NCBI GenBank assembly: GCA_020443005.1
Contig: JAGRJA010000232.1
Span: 1 to 6,454, forward strand
DNA: 6,454 bases
Reading direction: 5' to 3'
DNA from: Pseudomonadales bacterium
Lineage (GTDB): Bacteria; Pseudomonadota; Gammaproteobacteria; Pseudomonadales; UBA7239
This document shows positions 1-5,569 of the stretch, in pieces (within the stretch, counting starts at the first letter, position 1; each line of letters starts with the position of its first letter). The notes beneath the pieces are model-generated. The model made no database searches. It worked only from the letters and a program-made list of their open reading frames with translations, and was not told the origin of the DNA. A program made the position numbers and the translations under genes.

Positions 1-367
1 CAAGCCAGAGGTCATAGCGACTAATGCTGATGTGCTGACTTTCATCGGGAAGCGTCAGTTGAGGTGAAGACTCGAATTGCTGCCTCTCCAGTTCATCGAG
101 AATGATCAATTGGCGATCAAGGTTGGTGATGTTCTTGTTTAACTCACTGATTATCTCGGTATCGGATGTGTTTCTTAATCGCTCGCTGATCTCTTTTTTG
201 GTTTTTTCGATGCTGTTTCGATCAGTGATTTTCTGATCTTCCTGAGCGGTATAGGCACTGAGGTCTAGGGTCTGGGGTTGGGCTGTTTGGCAAATGAGAA
301 CCAGAAAAAGGCAAAAAAACGCCCTTTGACTCAACTTCTGCAACAAGTTAATCGCCTGTGTTCTCAT
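1..367 (-). CDS. Unrecognised exported protein with coiled-coil-like N-terminal region (partial; C-terminus outside window)
   Basis: The minus-strand reading frame is open from an ATG at 365-367 to the left edge, giving 122 complete codons with no stop. An in-frame TAA lies a few codons upstream, so this is the earliest ATG in the frame. Residues 1-30 look like a signal peptide: Arg and Lys at the N-terminus, a hydrophobic core around residues 17-26 (FFCLFLVLIC), then a polar QTAQ stretch that could be cleaved. Residues 42-97 are highly charged and helical in character, with Leu/Ile at heptad-like spacing, suggesting a periplasmic coiled coil. Residues 98-122 are Ser/Pro-containing and end in a YDLWL segment. 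I do not recognise the family. Large mechanosensitive channels and other envelope proteins can start with a signal peptide and coiled coil, but nothing here decides this. There is no clear Shine-Dalgarno. The gene diverges from the membrane protein gene to its right. Confidence 0.6.
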   Translation of the reverse strand, partial: MRTQAINLLQKLSQRAFFCLFLVLICQTAQPQTLDLSAYTAQEDQKITDRNSIEKTKKEISERLRNTSDTEIISELNKNITNLDRQLIILDELERQQFESSPQLTLPDESQHISISRYDLWL

Positions 368-436
368 TTGGTTTATATCCGGTTAAAGTGTGCTCACTGT
401 TGGTAGCGGCAAAATGCTATCATCGAAAAATCAGCG

Positions 437-475
437 GCTATTATAGCGGTTAACGACCGTTAACAGATAGTCTGT
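437..475. promoter_or_regulatory. Cluster of three inverted repeats in a divergent intergenic region; candidate operator and promoter
   Basis: Three adjacent perfect inverted repeats are visible. GCTAT-T-ATAGC lies at 437-447, GTTAACG-AC-CGTTAAC at 449-464, and ACAGA-TAG-TCTGT at 463-475. The middle one contains two GTTAAC hexamers exactly 10 bases apart, about one helical turn, as expected for a dimeric regulator contacting one face of DNA. Read on the minus strand, 440-445 is a perfect TATAAT about 70 bases upstream of the minus-strand start codon, so the middle repeat would sit in its -35/spacer region. I find no good -35 hexamer, which would fit an activator-dependent or repressed promoter. 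The site could also serve the plus-strand gene starting near 515. The symmetry is seen directly; the regulatory role is inferred. Confidence 0.4.
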
Positions 476-514
476 CTTCAGGGTGAAATGCCCCCAGAGC
501 GTTGCTTGTGGTGA

Positions 515-1861
515 TTGGGTTTGTCGACTTCTTCAGTTAAAAATTTATTGCTTCCCCGGTTGTTTTTGTCGATCACCTGTCTTGTTGTTTTTTTTACGCT
601 TTATCAATCCTACAACTTCTCTACCAATGCCTTGCTGGGCAGCGATGAGGCGCGTTATATCATTCGGAGTACCACGCGTTTTTTTCAGGCAGGCAGCTAT
701 GCCGATTACCGTGATGTACTATTTAGCCATCACGCCAACCATCTTTTACTGGGTATGCAGTTGATGAGTATCGGTAGTTATTATCTGACCGGTGCGATTA
801 ATATCAAGTTGATTAACCTGTTTTGTACCTTTCTGATTGTTGTATCCGGTATGACGATTTTGTTCTGGAAGAAATACTTCTGGCAGCAGAGGGTTTTTCT
901 GGCTGCCATCGTCATGCCTGTGTTGCTTACTCCAAGCCATAATACCTGCATGTTGAGTGCAGCCTGCACCGCCAATCACTATTTTGGGCTGGCGCTAGGT
1001 GTAATTTCCTTGTATCTCTTTGCAAATACGAACCGCGGTTTCCGTTTTTTTGTGTTCGCTGAATTATTGATGATACTCTCCACATACAGCTTCGCATCCG
1101 GTATAGCCCTCTGCCTTTTTGCCGGATGCTTGCTTTTGTTTTGTCAATCTGCCGATCGATATTTCTATTGTCTGGCTCATGTTGTTATCAGTTTTTTACT
1201 GGTTTTTTCGTATTTTTTTCTGGTTTCTCCCTTGGAATCGGCGCCGGTAGAAGTGAGTTCACTGGCAGGTTTATTGTCTATATTTCTGCAAATTCTATTC
1301 TGGTTTGTTGGCGCCTGTGGTTATGCGTTTTTCTGGTTAGCCAATGATTACGGTGTGATTGTGTTTTTACTGGGGTTGATGCTGTTTTTGTCGACATGTA
1401 TCTATTCGGGCAAAAATATTTACGACATATTACGCAATCATTTGTTTCTTTTTGTGGCGATGTTGTACTGTCTTTCAACCATTGGTGTGATCGCGACAGG
1501 GCGCTATTTCAGTTTTCAACCGACAGCCCGATACAGTTTATATGCTGTTTTTTTTCTCGCTTTTTTTCTGGCTCTGCTTGTAGACAGAAAATACCTTGCT
1601 GCGGAAAACAGAAGCAGCCTTCCATCGCCGCTTTGGTGCTTTCCGGGTCTGGTTTTTGTTTATTATTTGATTGGTTTTTCAGTGCATTACCCGGACGCGG
1701 TTGATTTGCACCAGCGCGGTGTTATCTGTGAAAGTCGATGGAGAAAGGGAGAGCACCCCAATCAAAAAGGCGCTTCATGTGCACAGTTTATGAAGGTGGA
1801 TGAAATGCAGGTTATTCTTGATGAAGCAGCCGAGATCGGTATTTTTGACCCAGCACAATGA
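515..1861 (+). CDS. Polytopic inner-membrane protein, possible GT-C type glycosyltransferase
   Basis: A 448-residue protein with roughly 11 predicted membrane segments, around residues 11-30, 76-93, 97-118, 126-140, 153-170, 176-210, 217-237, 249-275, 280-296, 308-326, 340-356 and 373-390 (boundaries approximate). The loop after the first segment carries GSDEARYI with an Asp-Glu pair at 44-45. In GT-C enzymes such as ArnT-like and GT39/GT83 proteins, acidic residues in this loop act at the active site on polyprenyl-phosphate sugar donors. Late in the protein, GRYFSFQPTARYSLY (329-343) resembles the Arg-Tyr segment before a late helix in such proteins. Residues 391-448 are soluble, with Cys at 404 and 422. 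The start is uncertain: TTG at 515 directly follows an in-frame TGA, so it is the first possible start, but no strong ribosome site is visible. There are several T7-T8 tracts. I see no sugar-pathway neighbour. The membrane character is certain; the enzyme class is a guess. Confidence 0.75.
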   Translation: MGLSTSSVKNLLLPRLFLSITCLVVFFTLYQSYNFSTNALLGSDEARYIIRSTTRFFQAGSYADYRDVLFSHHANHLLLGMQLMSIGSYYLTGAINIKLINLFCTFLIVVSGMTILFWKKYFWQQRVFLAAIVMPVLLTPSHNTCMLSAACTANHYFGLALGVISLYLFANTNRGFRFFVFAELLMILSTYSFASGIALCLFAGCLLLFCQSADRYFYCLAHVVISFLLVFSYFFLVSPLESAPVEVSSLAGLLSIFLQILFWFVGACGYAFFWLANDYGVIVFLLGLMLFLSTCIYSGKNIYDILRNHLFLFVAMLYCLSTIGVIATGRYFSFQPTARYSLYAVFFLAFFLALLVDRKYLAAENRSSLPSPLWCFPGLVFVYYLIGFSVHYPDAVDLHQRGVICESRWRKGEHPNQKGASCAQFMKVDEMQVILDEAAEIGIFDPAQ

Positions 1862-1887
1862 TTATCCGGGTGCCGGCGCTGAAAAAC

Positions 1888-2454
1888 CTAGTGCAGGGTA
1901 CAGCGCACGGGAAGCGCCTCCAGAATCCGCGCTTCTATCTCAAGCAGAATATCGAGACGCTTATTGATTGCTTCATCATCAAAATACTTTCTGGCCAGAC
2001 TGATAAAAACTTCGTGATGTCTTTCTTCTGACTGCGTGATGGTTTTGTAGAAAGTTTTGAGCTTGCTTTCCGGCAGGGTCTCTGCAATCAGTCCAAAGCG
2101 TTCTGCGCCCCTTGCTTCTATGATGGCCCCGGCTAACAGGCGATCCATCAGATAGTCCTCACTGCCTTTTCTGAAGTGGTTTCTCAATTGCAGAACATAC
2201 CCGTCTTTTTCGTCCCGGCATTGAAGCAGGTTGCGTTCCTGCATAAGTTTCAGTACATCCCTGAAGTGAGCGAGCTCTTCAATCGCGATATCGGTCATGG
2301 TTTTTACAATATCGCTTTTATCCGGGTAGTGGGACACCAGAGACAAAGCCATGCCCGATGCCTTTTTCTCGGCGGTAGCGTGTTGTGGCAGGAAAGTGTC
2401 CATATCGTTGATAACACAGTCCAGCCATTCATCTGATGAGCTCACTTTAAGCAT
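1888..2454 (-). CDS. miaE: tRNA-(ms2io6A)-hydroxylase MiaE
   Basis: MiaE is a non-haem di-iron monooxygenase. It hydroxylates the isopentenyl group of 2-methylthio-N6-isopentenyladenosine at position 37 of tRNAs reading UNN codons, using O2, after MiaA and MiaB have acted. The 188-residue product is a ferritin-like four-helix protein of usual length. Likely iron ligands appear in the expected order: Glu29 in helix 1, Glu60-x-x-His63 in IEELAHF, Glu113 in IEARGAERF, and Glu144-x-x-His147 in SEERHHEVF. The IEARGAERF stretch is typical of MiaE. The start ATG at 2452-2454 is preceded by a GGGG at short spacing, a modest ribosome site. The gene stands alone on its strand, head to head with fabV and tail to tail with the membrane protein gene 26 bases away; I see no clear terminator between them. 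MiaE is missing from many bacteria, including E. coli K-12, so it is informative about lineage. Confidence 0.92.
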   Translation of the reverse strand: MLKVSSSDEWLDCVINDMDTFLPQHATAEKKASGMALSLVSHYPDKSDIVKTMTDIAIEELAHFRDVLKLMQERNLLQCRDEKDGYVLQLRNHFRKGSEDYLMDRLLAGAIIEARGAERFGLIAETLPESKLKTFYKTITQSEERHHEVFISLARKYFDDEAINKRLDILLEIEARILEALPVRCTLH

Positions 2455-2490
2455 AAAACCCCGGATTCCCTGAATGATTTGGCAGTTGCT

Positions 2491-2520
2491 ATTATATCTC
2501 TGTGAGGAAGTCTTTATAAT
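2491..2520. promoter_or_regulatory. Divergent miaE/fabV promoter region with two opposed TATAAT boxes
   Basis: A perfect TATAAT at 2515-2520 points towards fabV, 36 bases before its start codon. A second perfect TATAAT on the minus strand (2491-2496) points towards miaE, 36 bases before its start. The 18 bases between them leave no room for separate -35 elements. At 17-base spacing the fabV -35 would be TTATAT (2492-2497), on top of the miaE -10. The miaE -35 would be TTATAA (minus strand of 2514-2519), on top of the fabV -10. Both -35 candidates are poor. The boxes are seen directly; promoter activity and mutual interference are inferred. Confidence 0.55.
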
Positions 2521-2535
2521 GCCGCTTCTGTTTTC

Positions 2536-2552
2536 AGGAGGCTAAAGGGGAG
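2536..2552 (+). promoter_or_regulatory. Tandem Shine-Dalgarno sequences before fabV
   Basis: Two purine-rich ribosome-binding sequences precede the fabV ATG at 2557. AGGAGG at 2536-2541 is a perfect match but 15 bases away, which is too far to work directly. AGGGGAG at 2546-2552 sits four bases before the ATG and is probably the one used. Together they confirm the ATG at 2557 as the start. The upstream site could act as a standby site for the ribosome. Confidence 0.6.
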
Positions 2553-2556
2553 CAAT

Positions 2557-3744
2557 ATGATCATTCAGCCCAAGATTCGCGGTTTTATCTGTACAAGTGC
2601 TCATCCTCAGGGGTGTGCTGCAAATGTGCAACAACAGATTGACTTTGTCCGCTCTAGAGGTGATTTGGAAAATCCACCCAAAAAAGTATTGGTGATTGGT
2701 GCCTCAACGGGTTATGGCCTGGCTTCCCGAATTACGGCTGCTTTTGGCGGGCATGCAGCCACTTTGGGCATTTTCTTTGAAAAGGAACCGGACGAAAAAC
2801 GAACTGCATCGGCGGGGTGGTACAACTCTGCTGCATTTCATCAGGCAGCCGAAAAGGAAGGCCTCTATGCAAAGAGCATCAACGGTGATGCTTTTTCCGA
2901 TGAAATCAAACAAAAAACGATCGAGCTGATAAAACAGGATCTTGGCCAGGTTGATCTGGTTGTCTACAGCCTCGCCTCCCCACGGCGTCAGCATCCCGAT
3001 ACCGGTGTATTACATACCTCGGTGTTAAAGCCCATTGGCAAGTCAGTTACGCAAAGAGGCGTAAATACCAACAAGGACAAGGTTGAAGAGGTGACAATCG
3101 AGCCGGCGACTGAGGAAGAAATTGCCAATACCGTAGCTGTGATGGGTGGAGAGGATTGGGAGCGCTGGATCTCAGCCTTAAAAGAAGCCGGTGTGTTGGC
3201 GGAAAACTGCCAGACAACAGCCTACACCTACCTGGGTGACAGGCTTACCTGGGATATTTACTGGCACGGCACGATTGGCGCGGCCAAAAAAGATCTGGAC
3301 CGGGCTCAACAGGCCATTCAGGAAAATCTGGCGAGCCTTAATGGAAAGGCCTATGTTTCTGTGCTCAAGGCGCTGGTGACCCAGTCCAGTGCTGCCATTC
3401 CGATTATGCCACTCTATCTGGCCTTGTTGTTTCGTGTCATGAAGGCGCAAGGTGTGCATGAAGGCTGTATCGAACAGATTTATGGGCTGTTTGCCAATGG
3501 TTTGTGTCAGGCGTCGCCTGAAACGGATGATCACGGTCGTTTGAGAATGGATACCAAAGAGTTGCAACCTGCCATACAGCGTGAAGTGGAGTCATTATGG
3601 CGTCAGGTCAACGATGACAATCTTTTCGAGATTTCGGATTATCAGGGCTACAAGGACGAATTTCTCAAGTTGTTCGGTTTTGGTTTTGATTCCATCGACT
3701 ATGAGGCTGAGACTGACCCGCTGGTTTCGATAGACCTCGCTTGA
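2557..3744 (+). CDS. fabV: Enoyl-ACP reductase / trans-2-enoyl-CoA reductase FabV (NADH)
   Basis: FabV reduces the trans-2 double bond of enoyl-ACP (or enoyl-CoA) with NADH, the last step of each fatty-acid elongation cycle. It is a short-chain dehydrogenase superfamily member, much larger than FabI, and typically resists triclosan. The 395-residue product matches the usual length of about 400. Visible landmarks are the family N-terminus (MIIQPKIRGFICTSAHPQG), the dinucleotide loop GASTGYG at 48-54, Glu75 in FFEKEP where NADH specificity is set, YSLASPRR at 137-144, and the family's Tyr-x8-Lys catalytic pair as Tyr235 and Lys244 in IYWHGTIGAAKK, with Lys245 adjacent. The C-terminal DYQGYKDEFLKLFGFG stretch is also characteristic. 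The gene begins a plus-strand run. Its stop codon overlaps the next gene's ATG by one base, indicating coupled translation. No FabI is visible in this window, so whether FabV is the only enoyl reductase cannot be judged here. Confidence 0.96.
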   Translation: MIIQPKIRGFICTSAHPQGCAANVQQQIDFVRSRGDLENPPKKVLVIGASTGYGLASRITAAFGGHAATLGIFFEKEPDEKRTASAGWYNSAAFHQAAEKEGLYAKSINGDAFSDEIKQKTIELIKQDLGQVDLVVYSLASPRRQHPDTGVLHTSVLKPIGKSVTQRGVNTNKDKVEEVTIEPATEEEIANTVAVMGGEDWERWISALKEAGVLAENCQTTAYTYLGDRLTWDIYWHGTIGAAKKDLDRAQQAIQENLASLNGKAYVSVLKALVTQSSAAIPIMPLYLALLFRVMKAQGVHEGCIEQIYGLFANGLCQASPETDDHGRLRMDTKELQPAIQREVESLWRQVNDDNLFEISDYQGYKDEFLKLFGFGFDSIDYEAETDPLVSIDLA

Positions 3745-4607
3745 TGACAAAACCGGGTTTTGAGCCTTTCGTACCCGTCAGGTTATCGGATCGTGTCAGG
3801 CGTTTGACGGCCAATAATCCCGGTTATATGACGGGCCCGGGAACCAATACCTATATTATTGGCGACAGCCATAGTGTCGTGATTGATCCGGGGCCGGCCC
3901 AGCCAGAGCATATCGATGCGATTCTCGAGGCAACCGGTGCCTCGGTTGCAAGCATTTGTGTCACCCATACCCATCCTGATCACTCCCCGGCAGCGTCAGA
4001 GCTTGCCAGACTTACCGGAGCAACTCTGGTCGGCTCGGTGATGAGTAATGATGGTCATCAGGATGAGAGTTTTTCTGTTGACGAAAATGTCCAGCATGAG
4101 CAATGGATATCCGGCCATGATTATCGATTACAGGCCATTCACACACCGGGTCATGTCGACAACCATTTCTGCTATTTGCTTGAACAGGAGGGAATGCTGT
4201 TTACCGGCGACCATATTATGGAAGGCTCCACCGTCGTCATCATTCCGCCGGCAGGCGATATGGCAGATTACATTGCATCACTGCAACTTTTGAAAAGTTA
4301 CGAGATAAGCGCGCTGGCACCCGGTCATGGCGCATTAGTGGAACAACCGATGGAGTGGATCGACTGGCTTATTGATCACCGTCTGAAAAGAGAGGAAAAG
4401 GTTGTTGAGAAACTTGCTGCCTTTGGTGGCAAGTGCGGTTTGAAAGCCTTGACGGCACTTGTCTATGATGATGTCGACACACGGCTTCATCCTGTTGCCA
4501 GCGTCTCACTTTGGGCGCATTTGATCAAGTTGGAAAAGGAGGGCAGAGCAGCAAGAGAGACTGCTTCCCTGGCCGATTTTACAAAAGAAAACTGGAAACT
4601 TTTGTGA
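3744..4607 (+). CDS. Metallo-beta-lactamase-fold hydrolase, LACTB2-like
   Basis: A 287-residue protein of the metallo-beta-lactamase superfamily. Metal-binding motifs are complete: THTHPDH with His75, His77, Asp79 and His80; TPGHVDNH with His137; FTGDH with Asp156; APGHG with His195. These are enough for a two-zinc site. The GPGTNTYIIG segment at 31-40 and the C-terminal tail (about 205-287, resembling the winged-helix-like extension) are typical of LACTB2-like proteins; human LACTB2 is a similar-length mitochondrial endoribonuclease. The substrate of bacterial members is generally not established; hydrolysis of a thioester, nucleic acid or other ester are all possible. The ATG at 3744 shares its A with the fabV TGA (TGATG). 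A TTG at 3741 would add one residue but is less likely. There is no strong ribosome site, so translation probably depends on ribosomes finishing fabV, suggesting a role tied to fabV expression, though not necessarily to fatty acids. Confidence 0.88.
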   Translation: MTKPGFEPFVPVRLSDRVRRLTANNPGYMTGPGTNTYIIGDSHSVVIDPGPAQPEHIDAILEATGASVASICVTHTHPDHSPAASELARLTGATLVGSVMSNDGHQDESFSVDENVQHEQWISGHDYRLQAIHTPGHVDNHFCYLLEQEGMLFTGDHIMEGSTVVIIPPAGDMADYIASLQLLKSYEISALAPGHGALVEQPMEWIDWLIDHRLKREEKVVEKLAAFGGKCGLKALTALVYDDVDTRLHPVASVSLWAHLIKLEKEGRAARETASLADFTKENWKLL

Positions 4608-4622
4608 CTTGCTCGATAGTGC

Positions 4623-4651
4623 TTGAGCTAATCCCGACGCCCAAGTACCAT
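4623..4651 (+). promoter_or_regulatory. Candidate weak sigma-70 promoter upstream of dapA
   Basis: In the 76-base gap before dapA, TTGAGC (4623-4628) and TACCAT (4646-4651) are separated by exactly 17 bases. Each matches four of six consensus positions. The -10 box ends 32 bases before the dapA ATG, a plausible distance. Such matches arise by chance, so dapA-bamC may instead depend on readthrough from fabV. Confidence 0.25.
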
Positions 4652-4673
4652 TTCCCCTTTGCTTTTTCCGGTT

Positions 4674-4677
4674 GGAG
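4674..4677 (+). promoter_or_regulatory. dapA ribosome-binding site that sets the start codon
   Basis: GGAG lies six bases before the ATG at 4684, an ideal spacing. It decides against the in-frame TTG at 4672, which would overlap this site and add four residues (MEKN) not expected in DapA. Confidence 0.8.
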
Positions 4678-4683
4678 AAAAAC

Positions 4684-5559
4684 ATGATTTCAGGCAGTAT
4701 TGTAGCGCTGGTCAGCCCTATGTTGGCTGATGGAAGTCTTGACTGGGAGAGCTTGCATCGTCTGGTAGATATGCATCTTGATCAGGGGACTCATGGCATT
4801 GTTGCAGTAGGAACAACCGGTGAGTCTGCTACGCTGACTGTCAGGGAGCATTGTGAAGTCATTCGCAAGGTGGTTGATCAGGTTGCCGGGAAAATTCCCG
4901 TGATTGCCGGTACCGGAGCCAATTCAACCCGGGAGGCCATTGAGTTGACCAGAGAGGCCAAAGAAGCCGGCGCTGATGCATGTCTTCTTGTGACACCCTA
5001 CTACAATAAACCTACCCAGGAAGGGCTGTTTTTACACCATAAACTGATTGCCGAATCAGTGGCTATTCCACAGATTTTATATAATGTGCCGGGCAGAACC
5101 GCCTGTGATATGTTGCCGGCAACGGTTGAGAGACTTTCAAGAATCAGCAATATTATTGGTATCAAGGAAGCAACGGGAAATCTGGATCGGGCAAAAGAGA
5201 TAATTGATGCTTGTGATAATGATTTTCTGGTTTATTCCGGTGATGATGCAACGGCAGTTGAACTGATGTTGATGGGGGGCAAGGGTGATATCTCCGTGAC
5301 AGCCAATGTTGCGCCAGCCATGGTTGCCAGAATGGCATCACTTGCGATTGCCGGCGATGCCGGGCCTGCTCGGGAAATCAATCAGCAACTGATGCCACTC
5401 CACGATGCCCTGTTTTTGGAAGCCAACCCCATTCCAGTGAAGTGGGCCTTGCAGCAGATGGGGAAAATAGGGGCAGGCATAAGGCTTCCCTTAACACCAC
5501 TTTCAGCCAGTTATCATGAAGCAGTTCGCTCGGCCATGCAGCAACACCATCTTGTTTAG
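4684..5559 (+). CDS. dapA: 4-hydroxy-tetrahydrodipicolinate synthase DapA
   Basis: DapA condenses pyruvate with L-aspartate-4-semialdehyde, the first committed step to diaminopimelate (for peptidoglycan) and lysine, in the cytoplasm. The 291-residue TIM-barrel protein is almost the length of the E. coli enzyme and can be numbered directly against it. Lys161 in GIKEATGN forms the Schiff base with pyruvate; Tyr133 in YNVPGRT, Thr44-Thr45 in GTTGES, and Tyr107 form the proton relay; Arg138 binds the aldehyde substrate. Of the lysine feedback site, Ser48, Ala49, His56, Asn80, Glu84 and Tyr106 are kept, but position 53 is Val where E. coli has His. The start at 4684 is set by a well-placed GGAG. 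bamC begins 10 bases after the stop, the usual dapA-bamC pairing in gammaproteobacteria, so the two are probably co-transcribed. Confidence 0.97.
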   Translation: MISGSIVALVSPMLADGSLDWESLHRLVDMHLDQGTHGIVAVGTTGESATLTVREHCEVIRKVVDQVAGKIPVIAGTGANSTREAIELTREAKEAGADACLLVTPYYNKPTQEGLFLHHKLIAESVAIPQILYNVPGRTACDMLPATVERLSRISNIIGIKEATGNLDRAKEIIDACDNDFLVYSGDDATAVELMLMGGKGDISVTANVAPAMVARMASLAIAGDAGPAREINQQLMPLHDALFLEANPIPVKWALQQMGKIGAGIRLPLTPLSASYHEAVRSAMQQHHLV

Positions 5560-5569
5560 AGAGAGTTAA

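Noticed and set aside
437..475. Palindrome cluster as a transposon end or attachment site
   Set aside because: No matching repeat, transposase, integrase or target duplication is visible in the window.
483..764. A 93-residue plus-strand open frame starting with GTG
   Set aside because: It overlaps the 448-residue membrane protein in another frame, has no ribosome site and resembles no known protein; it reads as a shadow of the real gene.
746..1478. Minus-strand open frames of 64-77 residues opposite the membrane protein gene
   Set aside because: They lie wholly antisense to a longer coherent membrane protein and show no domain or start signal.
1866..1887. Possible terminator between the membrane protein gene and miaE (CCGG-GTG-CCGG)
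   Set aside because: The stem is only four base pairs and no T run follows on either strand in the right place.
2176..2436. An 86-residue plus-strand frame opposite miaE
   Set aside because: miaE on the other strand has complete family motifs; this frame is its antisense shadow.
3178..3567. A 129-residue minus-strand frame inside fabV
   Set aside because: It is antisense to the conserved catalytic region of fabV and has no recognisable features.
4608..4683. Possible terminator after the LACTB2-like gene (GCTC...GAGC)
   Set aside because: The stem is four bases with a long loop and no T run directly after it.
4672..4683. Upstream TTG start for dapA adding four residues
   Set aside because: The TTG overlaps the ribosome-binding site; ATG at 4684 has ideal spacing and gives the family's usual N-terminus (MISGSIVALV).
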